Shown here one piece after another: positions 45,200-54,061 of a stretch of DNA of 64,000 nucleotides. The DNA is taken from the NCBI RefSeq assembly GCF_014646755.1, contig NZ_BMNW01000003.1, forward strand, positions 186,001-250,000. The letters are read 5' to 3'. Within the stretch, counting starts at the first letter, position 1. Each line of letters starts with the position of its first letter. The stretch comes from Pseudomonas asuensis (GTDB lineage Bacteria > Pseudomonadota > Gammaproteobacteria > Pseudomonadales > Pseudomonadaceae). The translations under genes were made by a program, and so were the position numbers. The notes beneath the pieces are model-generated. The model saw only the letters and a program-made list of their open reading frames with translations, was not told the origin of the DNA and made no database searches.

Positions 45200-46723
45200 T
45201 TAAGAGACCTCAACCGCCAGGCTTTCAGCGATTTTCTTCTGCCAGATCTGTGGTCCGGTGTTATGCACGGACTCGCCGTTGCTGTCTACAGCAACGGTAA
45301 CCGGCATGTCCTTGACCTCAAACTCGTAAATCGCTTCCATGCCCAGCTCCGGGAAGGCCAGAGTCTTGGAAGCCTTGATCGCCTGAGCTACCAGATAGGC
45401 TGCACCGCCAACGGCCATCAGGTAGACCGCTTTGTTGTCCTTGATTGCCTCAATGGCAATTGGACCACGCTCGGACTTCCCGATCATACCTAACAGGCCC
45501 GTCTGCTCCAGGATCTGGCGGGTGAACTTGTCCATGCGGGTCGCAGTGGTCGGACCTGCCGGGCCAACTACCTCATCACCAACCGGATCAACCGGGCCCA
45601 CGTAATAAATGAAGCGGCCCTTCAGGTCTACAGGCAGGGTTTCGCCCTTGTTGAGCATATCAATCATGCGCTTGTGCGCAGCATCACGGCCAGTCAGCAT
45701 CTTGCCGTTGAGCAGCAACGTCTCGCCCGGCTGCCAGCTCAACACTTCTTCCGGCGTTACGGTATCCAGGTTTACGCGACGTGCAGAGGGGCCGGCTTCC
45801 CAGACTATTTCCGGATAGGCATCCAGTGGTGGTGCCTCCAGTGCAGCCGGACCTGAGCCATCCAGAATGAAATGCGCATGGCGGGTCGCTGCACAATTTG
45901 GAATCATGCAGACTGGCAAGGACGCAGCATGGGTTGGGTAATCCTTGATCTTGACGTCCAGAACGGTCGTCAGTCCACCCAGACCCTGGGCGCCGATACC
46001 CAGTTGGTTGACCTTCTCGAACAGCTCCAGACGCAGCTCTTCAATACGGTTCTGCGGGCCGCGAGCCTTAAGTTCATGGATATCGATTTCTTCCATGAGC
46101 GACTCTTTAGCCAACACAGCAGCCTTTTCAGCCGTGCCGCCAATGCCAATACCCAACATGCCGGGAGGGCACCAGCCCGCACCCATCGTGGGAACGGTTT
46201 TAAGTACCCAGTCGACGATGGAGTCGGACGGGTTAAGCATGGCCATCTTGGACTTGTTTTCGGAGCCGCCGCCTTTGGCTGCCACATCGACTTCAACCTT
46301 GTCACCGGGAACAATGCTGTAGTGGATGACGGCCGGGGTGTTGTCCTTGGTATTTTTGCGCGCACCGGCCGGGTCAGCCAGGATAGAGGCACGCAGGACA
46401 TTTTCCGGTAGGTTGTAGGCGCGGCGAACACCCTCATTGATCATGTCGTCCAAGCCCATGGTGGCACCGTCCCAGCGGACGTCCATGCCGACTTTGACGA
46501 AAACGGTCACGATACCCGTGTCCTGGCAGATCGGGCGGTGGCCGGTCGCACACATGCGCGAGTTGATCAGGATCTGGGCCATGGAGTCGCGTGCGGCAGG
46601 AGACTCCTCGCGCAGGTAGGCCTCATGCATGGCCTGAATGAAATCCACGGGATGGTAATAGGAGATGAACTGCAGGGCGTCAGCAACGCTCTGGATCAGG
46701 TCATCCTGCTTGATCACGGTCAT
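45200..46723 (-). CDS. Class I fumarate hydratase (4Fe-4S)
   Basis: Interconverts fumarate and malate in the TCA cycle with an oxygen-sensitive iron-sulfur cluster. A 507-residue single-chain enzyme of the FumA/FumB type: MCATGHRPICQDTGIVTVFV and PVCMIPNCAATRH hold cluster-ligand cysteines, with KDNTPAVIHYSIVPGD, GGGSENKSKMAML and the C-terminal beta domain (YLMAVGGAAYLVAQAI, GPIAIEAIKDNKAVY). AAGGAG seven bases upstream supports the start. As in P. aeruginosa (recalled as PA4333), sadC is divergent next to it. Confidence 0.95.
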   Translation of the reverse strand: MTVIKQDDLIQSVADALQFISYYHPVDFIQAMHEAYLREESPAARDSMAQILINSRMCATGHRPICQDTGIVTVFVKVGMDVRWDGATMGLDDMINEGVRRAYNLPENVLRASILADPAGARKNTKDNTPAVIHYSIVPGDKVEVDVAAKGGGSENKSKMAMLNPSDSIVDWVLKTVPTMGAGWCPPGMLGIGIGGTAEKAAVLAKESLMEEIDIHELKARGPQNRIEELRLELFEKVNQLGIGAQGLGGLTTVLDVKIKDYPTHAASLPVCMIPNCAATRHAHFILDGSGPAALEAPPLDAYPEIVWEAGPSARRVNLDTVTPEEVLSWQPGETLLLNGKMLTGRDAAHKRMIDMLNKGETLPVDLKGRFIYYVGPVDPVGDEVVGPAGPTTATRMDKFTRQILEQTGLLGMIGKSERGPIAIEAIKDNKAVYLMAVGGAAYLVAQAIKASKTLAFPELGMEAIYEFEVKDMPVTVAVDSNGESVHNTGPQIWQKKIAESLAVEVS

Positions 46724-47025
46724 GTACGCGCTCCTTATAAGGCTATCTGTACTGCGCGGTTCTCGTGTCTCGTCCGTGGCGTCGTTTTGGGGCAGGCGGA
46801 GATCGTCTGCCTACGAAAAGCAGCGTCAGGGCGCGCAGTTCCGACTTCCAACACTGAGAAAAAGAAGTTTGGAACCACGTCTACGGTGTAGCCGACACGA
46901 CAAAGGCGGGGCAGTATAGCGCTATGGGACGCTTGAGCGAAGCCGACCAGTTGATAAGGAAATACATCACAGAAACAGAGTAAAATGCTGGCTAATCGCT
47001 ATGCCATGGATCGGGTGTCGTCGTC
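46724..47025. other. Divergent intergenic region, fumarase / sadC
   Basis: No gene is supported in these 302 bases. It must contain both promoters. A TATACT hexamer on the minus strand (46913-46918) could be a -10 element for fumarase, overlapping a perfect palindrome ATAGCGCTAT (46916-46925), but no good -35 accompanies it. The last 60 bases before sadC are AT-rich. Confidence 0.4.
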
Positions 47026-48135
47026 ATGTGGGATCTTACTGCTAGGCGTAGCATTAATGCGTCTGCCATCGGGTATCAGGCGTTACCACTGGCTGTGGTC
47101 GCGCTAGCCTTGCTTCCTTTGCTGCTGTCTACGGCTGTAGGCTTCTATTCATATTCCATCACCACCTTTTTTGCTGACACGCTGGGCTTTCTTGCAGGGG
47201 TGGGTGCGATGACAGCGATAATTGTCTGGTTTGGCGGCAAGAATATGAAAGCCTTGCCACTCGAACCCTACATCATCATCTCGATCCTGTTTCTGACGTA
47301 TTCGCTAACCCATATCATGCATTTACGAGGCACCTTTCTGGCGTTCTATGCACTTGTATTGATGTTGGGTATTTTCCAGATACGGTTGAGTGCTTTTGTA
47401 CGCTGTGCGGTGCTGGCATACAGTGCTTATGCCGGCCTGTGCTTATGGATAGCTCTGGACCCGCAGGATAGCCGGACAGTAAAGATGATGATTGTCCAGA
47501 ATGTCATACTGGCCATTGTTCTGTTTTCGATGGTGCTGTTTGCCCGCTATCACCAGCGCATCCGCTACCAACTCAAGGCTCGCTGGGACGACCTGGAGCG
47601 GCATCAGGAGGATCTACGTCATGTGATGCGCCAGTTGGAAGCTCAGGTAATCACTGATGAGCTGACAGGGCTGCGTAATCGCCGGTACTTCCTGCAAATA
47701 GCCAATGAAGCGCTTCATCGGCTGGGGCATGGCCGGATGCACGGGCTGGCATTGATCGATATGGATTTTTTCAAACAGATCAATGATCAGTTCGGGCATG
47801 GGATAGGCGATCTGGTCCTTAAGACATTCGCTGATGTAGGTGTCGCCTGTTTGCGCGAGCAGGACGTTCTTGCGCGCTACGGTGGCGAAGAATTTGTATT
47901 GCTGTTGCCTTTTAGCGATCCGCAGCAGCTGGTAGGGTGCTGTGAGCGTTTGCGTCAGGCATTTTCAGAGACGGTATTCGAGCATGCTGATCTGGGCACG
48001 TTAACCGTTTCGATTGGTATGAGCCTTGTCCTGACCGGGCGTACATTGGATGAGTCATTACTGCTGGCCGATCAGGCGCTGTATCGCGCCAAGCGCAATG
48101 GCCGTAACCGCTGTGAAATCTCATGGGAGAGTTAA
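47026..48135 (+). CDS. sadC: Diguanylate cyclase SadC
   Basis: A 369-residue inner-membrane GGDEF protein. The N-terminal ~175 residues hold about five to six hydrophobic segments; a short coiled coil leads into the cyclase domain with ITDELTGLRNRRYFLQ, LIDMDFFKQINDQFGH, intact GGEEF (about residues 286-290) and the inhibitory RxxD site (REQD) five residues before it. P. aeruginosa SadC promotes biofilm formation and opposes BifA, also encoded in this window. Identity rests on domain layout and on neighbours: fumarase, ferredoxin reductase and pyruvate kinase flank sadC in PAO1. It is shorter than PAO1 SadC (487 residues, recalled). Confidence 0.82.
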   Translation: MWDLTARRSINASAIGYQALPLAVVALALLPLLLSTAVGFYSYSITTFFADTLGFLAGVGAMTAIIVWFGGKNMKALPLEPYIIISILFLTYSLTHIMHLRGTFLAFYALVLMLGIFQIRLSAFVRCAVLAYSAYAGLCLWIALDPQDSRTVKMMIVQNVILAIVLFSMVLFARYHQRIRYQLKARWDDLERHQEDLRHVMRQLEAQVITDELTGLRNRRYFLQIANEALHRLGHGRMHGLALIDMDFFKQINDQFGHGIGDLVLKTFADVGVACLREQDVLARYGGEEFVLLLPFSDPQQLVGCCERLRQAFSETVFEHADLGTLTVSIGMSLVLTGRTLDESLLLADQALYRAKRNGRNRCEISWES

Positions 48136-48136
48136 C

Positions 48137-49075
48137 GTGCCTAAGCTCGAGGTAGGGGCATCAGCCTGGGCAGTCGAGTCAGGCAGCAACCTACTCGATA
48201 ATCTGCTCAGTGCAGGCCAGGTGGTCCCGTTCAGCTGTCGTGCAGGCAGTTGCCATGCGTGTCTGGTTCGATGCCTTGAAGGGTATGTGAAGGACGCTTT
48301 GCCTGATGCGCTGACCGCTGAAGAGCGTGCGGAAGGCTGGCGGCTTGCCTGCCAATGCCAAATCGCCGGGGACCTTCGGGTCGCGGTCTTTGATCCTAAA
48401 GTGGATGGCATCCCGGCAACACTGATAGCAGTCGATTGGCTAAGCGTGGATGTGGTTCGCTTACGTGTGCAGCCCGAGCGCCCTGTACGCTATCAACCTG
48501 GCCAATCCATAGTGCTGTGGGTCGGCGGCATTGCTCGTTCCTATTCCATTGCCAGCTTACCCGGCGAAGCAGTCTGGCTCGAATTCCATATCGACTGCGG
48601 TCGTCCAGGTCGTTTTTGTGAGGTCGCTCGTGGTTTTACGCCGGGCGACAAGTTGAGTTTAGGCGCACTTAACCCCAGTGCCTTGCACTATCCAGCGGAC
48701 AGGCCTGATTCCCCACTGCTATTACTGGCGTCCGGTTCAGGATTGGCGCCGCTTTGGGGCATTCTGCACGAGGCCTTGAGGCAGGAGCATGCGGGGCCTA
48801 TAACGATCGTACACAGGGCTCGTCAGGGGGGCGAACACTATCTACGGACAGCATTGGATGCATTGGTTGCCGAGCACAATGGTTTGAGTGCTGAATATCT
48901 GGATAAAGAGACATGGGAGTCCTGGCTCAAAGGATTTTGGCTATCCAGTCGGCACACGGTTACGCTGGCTTGCGGTAGTCCGGTTTTTATCGAGGCCGTG
49001 TCCAGGCGGCTATTCATGGCAGGATTGCCGCGAGGGCAATTGTTGACGGAAACGTTTGTGTCCAAGGCCATTTAG
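48137..49075 (+). CDS. Ferredoxin-type 2Fe-2S/FAD oxidoreductase
   Basis: A 312-residue reductase: an N-terminal plant-type ferredoxin domain with CRAGSCHACLVRC (CX4CX2C) and a fourth Cys in LACQC, then an FNR-like module with FAD-binding RSYSIAS and the NAD-binding LLLLASGSGLAPLWGIL. It would pass electrons from NAD(P)H to the 2Fe-2S centre and on to an unknown acceptor. GTG 48137 follows the sadC stop by one base, with GGGAGA upstream; the frame extending back into sadC is not used. Cotranscription with sadC is therefore likely. Confidence 0.87.
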   Translation: MPKLEVGASAWAVESGSNLLDNLLSAGQVVPFSCRAGSCHACLVRCLEGYVKDALPDALTAEERAEGWRLACQCQIAGDLRVAVFDPKVDGIPATLIAVDWLSVDVVRLRVQPERPVRYQPGQSIVLWVGGIARSYSIASLPGEAVWLEFHIDCGRPGRFCEVARGFTPGDKLSLGALNPSALHYPADRPDSPLLLLASGSGLAPLWGILHEALRQEHAGPITIVHRARQGGEHYLRTALDALVAEHNGLSAEYLDKETWESWLKGFWLSSRHTVTLACGSPVFIEAVSRRLFMAGLPRGQLLTETFVSKAI

Positions 49076-49083
49076 CCTTCAAT

Positions 49084-49111
49084 AAAAAAGCCGCCCGAAG
49101 GCGGCTTTTTT
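49084..49111. terminator. Bidirectional terminator between ferredoxin reductase and pyruvate kinase
   Basis: AAAAAAGCCGCC (49084-49095) pairs with GGCGGCTTTTTT (49100-49111) around CGAA, a stable tetraloop hairpin with runs on both sides. Confidence 0.95.
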
Positions 49112-49121
49112 ACAGGTTACA

Positions 49122-50573
49122 TCAGACGAGCAGATCACCGACACGGTACATCTTCATGGTGTTGGTGCCATCACGCTTGGTGTAGCTGTCACCCTTGGTC
49201 AAGATGACCCAATCGCCACGTTCCACGATACCGCGCTTGAGCAATTCATCTACCGCCGCTTGGCTGACTTTATCAGCTGCCATCGTTCTGGGGTCGAACG
49301 GAATGGTATAGACGTTGCGGAACAGAACGGTACGCGCTTGTGTCATGCGTGACGAGGCGAAAGAGAAAATCGGAACAGAGGAGCGCAGGCGAGACATGAT
49401 CAGCGGGGTGTAGCCGCTGTCGGTCAGGCTGATGATCGCCTTTACGCCTGGGAAGTGGTTGGCTACATAAATTGATGCCAACGCGATACTTTCATCCCAA
49501 CGGGTAAAGGTCTGTCCCAGGCGGTGGCTGGACAGCTTGCTGGTGGGCTGCTTTTCCGCACCGATACAGATACGGGCCATGGCCTTGACGGCTTCAACCG
49601 GGTAAGCACCGGCAGCGGTCTCTGCCGACAGCATGACGGCATCGGTGTTATCAAGCACGGCGTTGGCAACGTCGGACACTTCGGCACGCGTCGGCATCGG
49701 GCTGGTAATCATCGACTCCATCATTTGCGTAGCCGTGATCACAGCTTTGTTGAAGCGACGGGCATGGGAAATGATGCGCTTCTGAATGCCCACGAGCTCG
49801 GCATCGCCAATCTCAACGCCCAGGTCGCCACGGGCTACCATGACGGCATCACTGGCCTGGATCAGACCATCCAGGGCTTCGTCGTTGGCAACAGCTTCAG
49901 CGCGCTCGATCTTGGCGACCAGCCACGCCTTGCCGCCGGCCTCTTCCAACAGACGACGAGCCTCGTGCATGTCGTTTGCATCACGCGGGAAGGAGACTGC
50001 GAGGTAGTCCACTTCCATGGAGCTGGCAAGCTTGATGTCTTCACGGTCTTTATCCGTCAGGGCCGGTGCAGTCAGGCCGCCGCCACGACGGTTGATGCCT
50101 TTGTGATCGGACAGCGGACCACCAATCAATACGACGGTGTGCAGTTCATTGGCGGTTACGCCTTCGACACGCAGGACGACACGGCCATCGTCAAGCAGCA
50201 GTTCATCGCCTACATGGCAGTCGGTTACAAGACCTGGATAATCGATACCAACAACTTCCTGAGTACCGGCATCACGTGGATGAGCAGTGGACAGGCGGAA
50301 GGTTTCGCCTTCTTTGAGTTGGATACGCTTTTCAGTGAACTTGGCGATGCGGATCTTGGGACCCTGAAGATCGCCCAGCAGGGCTACATGGCGGCCATGC
50401 TTGGCAGCCAGTTCGCGTACCAGCTGACCCCGGGCGCGGTGTTCGTCTGGAGTTCCATGGGAAAAGTTCAGGCGGGCCACGTCGATGCCGGCAATGATGA
50501 GCTGCTCGAGCACTTCGGGCGAATTGCTGGCTGGGCCAAGGGTGGCAACGATTTTGGTACGGCGATAAATCAT
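49122..50573 (-). CDS. pykA: Pyruvate kinase
   Basis: Transfers phosphate from phosphoenolpyruvate to ADP, the last step of glycolysis. The 483-residue protein has RRTKIVATLGPASNSPE, LNFSHGTPDEH, AKIERAEAV, the catalytic/signature block MVARGDLGVEIG and ATQMMESMITSPMPTRAEVSDVANAVLDNTDAVML. The allosteric C-terminal domain is complete. The length and Pseudomonas position (PA4329) favour the PykA type. AAGGA precedes the start. A long antisense frame across it is a codon-bias shadow. Confidence 0.95.
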   Translation of the reverse strand: MIYRRTKIVATLGPASNSPEVLEQLIIAGIDVARLNFSHGTPDEHRARGQLVRELAAKHGRHVALLGDLQGPKIRIAKFTEKRIQLKEGETFRLSTAHPRDAGTQEVVGIDYPGLVTDCHVGDELLLDDGRVVLRVEGVTANELHTVVLIGGPLSDHKGINRRGGGLTAPALTDKDREDIKLASSMEVDYLAVSFPRDANDMHEARRLLEEAGGKAWLVAKIERAEAVANDEALDGLIQASDAVMVARGDLGVEIGDAELVGIQKRIISHARRFNKAVITATQMMESMITSPMPTRAEVSDVANAVLDNTDAVMLSAETAAGAYPVEAVKAMARICIGAEKQPTSKLSSHRLGQTFTRWDESIALASIYVANHFPGVKAIISLTDSGYTPLIMSRLRSSVPIFSFASSRMTQARTVLFRNVYTIPFDPRTMAADKVSQAAVDELLKRGIVERGDWVILTKGDSYTKRDGTNTMKMYRVGDLLV

Positions 50574-50800
50574 TCAGGTTTTCCTTTCAGATGGTTTCAA
50601 CCGTGATCGGCAATGAAACAGGCCGAATCTAACGTTTGGCTTCAAAGGCTACTGTGCATTGTAGCCTTGCTGAGCGCTCAGTCACATGAAAGGTTTCATC
50701 TACGTGCGGCAATCTTGAAAAGTGATGCTTGAATTTAACCAGTAAGCTGCGCTTCAGGCCTGAGCAGGTCTGCCGATAACCCGGCAACGGAGGATCAACC

Positions 50801-51190
50801 ATGCGTCATATCTTATTTTCGCTTGTAGTCGTGTCATTGGTCGGCTGTACAGGGGCGTCCATGAATCGTCACATGGACAAGGCCTATGATGCCTATACTG
50901 ATGGCGACTGCGACCGGGTTATGCTGGAATTGTCCCAGGCTGAACGCAGGAGTCGTGCTCGCCCCTGGGTGCAGCCGGAAATCTCTATGTTGCGCGGTCA
51001 GTGCCTTGAGCGGCAAAAGTTGTACGTCGATGCGGTGGAAACCTATCGCTTTATCGAAAGGCGTTACCCAAACAGTGAGTATGCGTATCGGGCTCGAGCC
51101 AGAATCGACACGCTGACTCAGCTGGGTCTTGATGGTTCGAGACCGGTAATCATTCAGCCGCAGCCGCTCAAACCGCTAACGGCTAAGTAA
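50801..51190 (+). CDS. Small lipoprotein with tetratricopeptide-like repeats
   Basis: A 129-residue lipoprotein: signal MRHILFSLVVVSLVGC with Cys 16 as acylation site. The mature part has alternating helices resembling TPR units (AYDAYTDGDCDRVMLELSQAE and YVDAVETYRFIERRYPNSEYAYRARA), as seen in BamD/CpoB-like accessory proteins. Two further cysteines (DC, QC) could form a disulfide. Function unknown. The PilZ gene starts 92 bases later in the same direction. Confidence 0.75.
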   Translation: MRHILFSLVVVSLVGCTGASMNRHMDKAYDAYTDGDCDRVMLELSQAERRSRARPWVQPEISMLRGQCLERQKLYVDAVETYRFIERRYPNSEYAYRARARIDTLTQLGLDGSRPVIIQPQPLKPLTAK

Positions 51191-51282
51191 AGATGCCCTT
51201 TTGCATGCTTCTGGTTATGCTTGTGGTCTGATGGATGCCGGTTGGAGCGGCATCAGATTGCAGTGACTTCCGGGATGGGTCC

Positions 51283-51642
51283 ATGAAACAGAATCGTCAT
51301 ATCGAGCGCCATCAGTTACCGTACTTTCTGAAGGTGTTCAACCGTTTCACTGACAGGCCCATGGGCTATCTGGGCAATATTTCCCTGGACGGGATGTTGC
51401 TGATCAGTCAGCTTCCCTTGCTGGTCGGCGCCAAATTCGAGTTGCGTCTAAAAGTGCCCGGCCAGGACGGTCAGCTACATTTCATCGACTTTGATGCCAG
51501 CTGCCAGTGGAGCCGTGAAGACGTGACGCCAGGGTATTACGATTCGGGCTTTTCCATCTCGGCGCCGCCGCATGAGTTCACCGAACTGGTAGAGTCGCTG
51601 CGTAACTACTTCAGCTTTCATCCCATGCAGCAGTCCGTTTAG
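51283..51642 (+). CDS. PilZ-domain protein
   Basis: A 119-residue stand-alone PilZ domain, a c-di-GMP receptor fold. Both ligand motifs are visible: RHIER near the N terminus (RxxxR-like) and NISLDGM (D/NxSxxG-like). Binding of c-di-GMP is therefore likely, though effectors downstream are unknown. ATG 51283 starts right before the RxxxR motif; the longer frame from 51235 is not preferred. In the same window are a c-di-GMP cyclase, a phosphodiesterase and a dual-domain protein. Confidence 0.85.
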   Translation: MKQNRHIERHQLPYFLKVFNRFTDRPMGYLGNISLDGMLLISQLPLLVGAKFELRLKVPGQDGQLHFIDFDASCQWSREDVTPGYYDSGFSISAPPHEFTELVESLRNYFSFHPMQQSV

Positions 51643-51674
51643 GCAGGCGGGCGCTGCAGGGCATATCTGGCGGC

Positions 51675-53006
51675 TCAGAGGCTTCCGGCACGTTTCCAGG
51701 TGAGATACTGATTGACCAGTTCAGGACCTAGTGCGGCCGGACGTGTATCGAGCAGCGGAACGCCATAAGTCGAGAGACGTTCATGTAATGATTCTCGGGC
51801 TTGGCGATAATCCATTGCTCCGCAGTACTCTAGTGCATCCTCGTAGGTTTCTACAGCCTGTTGTACACGCGTATCAATGACCTCTTCGCGTAGGCTGGCA
51901 ATCAGGACACGGTGCTGGCGACAGAGGTGGCCAAGGGCAAATTTCAAATCATCGTCGTCCTCGTCACGCAGGTTAGTAACCAGTACGATCAAGGCACGAC
52001 GTCGCTGATGCGTGAGCAACTGCTGGACGGCTGAGCTGTAATCTGCAGGCGTGAGCGTGGGTTGGAGGTCATAGACGGCATTAAGCAGCCGTCCCAGTTG
52101 GCCATGGCCCTTGGCAGGTACCACGTGCCGCGGTTGCTCATGGGCAAACGTACTGATGCCTACGGCATCGCCTTGACGAAGGGCAACGTGCGCCAGTAGC
52201 AGGCACGCATCCAATGCCTGGTCGAAGTGAGACAGTTCACCATCCTGGCTGCGCATACGGCGGCTGCAGTCCAGAAGTAGCAGGATCTGCTGGTCACGTT
52301 CTTCCTGATACTCCCGAGCAATAGGCATCTTTTTACGTGCAGTGGCTTTCCAGTCCATTTGCCGCAAGGTATCACCCTGGCGAAACTCACGTAGCTGATG
52401 AAACTCCAGTCCCAGGCCGCGCCGTGGCTTCTGCCTCACACCCAGTTGGCCGAGCCATTGCTCGCCGGCCAGGGGTGACGCTTTATAGAGACGGGCAAAG
52501 TCAGGGTAGACCCGCGCCTCACTATGTTGCGCCAGACGGTGGCGAACCCGCCATAGCCCCAATGGACTCGGCACGATGCAGTCGCAGGCAGGAAAGATAA
52601 CGTGTCCCCGTGCCAGAGGGCGAATCCGGTAATGCACCTGAGTGTGCTGGCCAGGCTTGAGCGTGGCTTCAAGAGGTAGATGCTCATGAGTTATGGAAGC
52701 AGGAACATGATCGAACAGTACGACAGAGTGTTCGCGCAGGTAGGAGTGATGCAATGTAAGTTGAACTTCACTCCAGCGTCCCAGCGATAACTGGCCCGGG
52801 AGCGTATGCTCCAGCGTTGGGCAAGCCCGTCGGTAAGTGCTGACGGCATCAGCGCCTGCGATCAAGAGAAGCGCGAGCAAAGCGCCCCACCAGGCGGAGT
52901 TCAGGGTGTCAGGTGCAGGCAGGTCCAGCGCCTTGAGCATGCCTAGTATCAGCGCTACCCCGAACAGGCCCGTCAGAATCAGCAGTAAACGTCTGGAGGG
53001 TTTCAT
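51675..53006 (-). CDS. DUF58 (VWA-like) protein of the MoxR operon
   Basis: A 443-residue protein with two N-terminal hydrophobic segments (~6-25 and ~38-54) and the DUF58 signature LREFRQGDTLRQMDWKATAR, followed by ILLLLDCSRRM, a MIDAS-like strand of a von Willebrand A-type fold. DUF58 proteins are habitual partners of MoxR ATPases. Last gene of the six-gene run, 11 bases after moxR. It probably acts as the membrane-anchored adaptor that links the ATPase to a client, but no client is known. Confidence 0.85.
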   Translation of the reverse strand: MKPSRRLLLILTGLFGVALILGMLKALDLPAPDTLNSAWWGALLALLLIAGADAVSTYRRACPTLEHTLPGQLSLGRWSEVQLTLHHSYLREHSVVLFDHVPASITHEHLPLEATLKPGQHTQVHYRIRPLARGHVIFPACDCIVPSPLGLWRVRHRLAQHSEARVYPDFARLYKASPLAGEQWLGQLGVRQKPRRGLGLEFHQLREFRQGDTLRQMDWKATARKKMPIAREYQEERDQQILLLLDCSRRMRSQDGELSHFDQALDACLLLAHVALRQGDAVGISTFAHEQPRHVVPAKGHGQLGRLLNAVYDLQPTLTPADYSSAVQQLLTHQRRRALIVLVTNLRDEDDDDLKFALGHLCRQHRVLIASLREEVIDTRVQQAVETYEDALEYCGAMDYRQARESLHERLSTYGVPLLDTRPAALGPELVNQYLTWKRAGSL

Positions 53007-53017
53007 AGATGTGGACG

Positions 53018-54019
53018 TCAGAGACGAGGTGCGGGGGATTGATCAATGATTTGTCGCAGTACCTGGTCGACCGTAACGCCATCGATTTCAAGCTCGGCCG
53101 ATAAGCGAATTCGGTGACGTAGCACGGGCAGGGCACAGAGTTTCACGTCGTCTGGTAGAACGAATTCTCCTCCTCGCAGCAGAGCACGTGCCCGAGCGCC
53201 GCGAAGCAGAGCAATAGAAGCGCGCGGACCGGCACCCAGCATTATGCCGGGCCAGTTGCGGGTTGAGCGGGCCAATCTCACGGCATAGTCGAGTACCTGA
53301 TCATCCACTGGCAAATCGGCTGCAATCTTTTGTATGGCCATGATTTCCTTGGCTTGCAGTAACGGGCGTAGCGGAGTGACATCCAGCATGTCGCTGCGGG
53401 TCGAGCGAGTGACTTGTCTGACCAGGGCGCGTTCGTCTTCCTCGCCGGGATAGTCGATGTAAAGCTTGAACATGAAGCGGTCCAGCTCGGCCTCAGGCAG
53501 CGGATAGGTGCCTTCCTGCTCTATCGGATTCTGGGTGGCCAATACCATGAACGGCTGCGGGACCGGTAGGGCCCGGCCTTCTAACGTGATCTGCCGCTCC
53601 TGCATGACCTCAAGTAATGCCGCCTGGGTTTTTGCCGGCGCGCGGTTGATTTCGTCTGCCAGTAGCAGATGGGTAAAGGCAGGACCCTTGCGCAACTTGA
53701 ATTGCTCGGTAGCCAGGTCATAAATGGCATGGCCGGTTATGTCGCTGGGCATCAGATCTGGTGTGAACTGAATGCGCGCAAAACTGCCCTCGAAACAACG
53801 TGCAAGGGCACGGACCAGCAACGTTTTACCCAGCCCGGGCGCGCCTTCAATCAGGACGTGTCCACCTGCGAGCAATGCGGTCAGGACATCGTCAATCACA
53901 GCGCTCTGGCCAATCAGTGCCTTGTTGAGGGCCTGTCGTAGGGACTGGGCGAGGCTGCTGGCACGATGACGTTGCGCGGAGTGGTCAGGAGGCGTGGGCG
54001 TCACGGTAGGCTCAGTCAT
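53018..54019 (-). CDS. MoxR-family AAA+ ATPase
   Basis: A 333-residue AAA+ protein. Walker A GAPGLGKT (in LIEGAPGLGKTLLVRALA), Walker B LLLADEINRA, sensor 1 VLATQNPIEQEGTYPLPEAELDRF, and the MoxR-type helical lid. MoxR ATPases are chaperone-like and activate enzyme complexes with VWA partners. ATG 54019 gives MTEPTVTPTPPD; the frame continues to 54058 without a good ribosome site. It sits between the DUF4350 and DUF58 genes. Confidence 0.92.
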   Translation of the reverse strand: MTEPTVTPTPPDHSAQRHRASSLAQSLRQALNKALIGQSAVIDDVLTALLAGGHVLIEGAPGLGKTLLVRALARCFEGSFARIQFTPDLMPSDITGHAIYDLATEQFKLRKGPAFTHLLLADEINRAPAKTQAALLEVMQERQITLEGRALPVPQPFMVLATQNPIEQEGTYPLPEAELDRFMFKLYIDYPGEEDERALVRQVTRSTRSDMLDVTPLRPLLQAKEIMAIQKIAADLPVDDQVLDYAVRLARSTRNWPGIMLGAGPRASIALLRGARARALLRGGEFVLPDDVKLCALPVLRHRIRLSAELEIDGVTVDQVLRQIIDQSPAPRL

Positions 54020-54061
54020 GGTGTGTTCCTTGATAAGGCAGCGAGGAAGGCGTACCAAGAG

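Noticed and set aside
46913-46925. TATACT plus palindrome ATAGCGCTAT as a regulator-binding promoter for fumarase
   Set aside because: The -10 is plausible but there is no matching -35, and a 10-bp palindrome is expected by chance in a window this size.
49524-50606. A 360-codon open frame antisense to pyruvate kinase
   Set aside because: Same codon-bias shadow effect; pyruvate kinase motifs are on the minus strand and the antisense translation has no recognisable domain.
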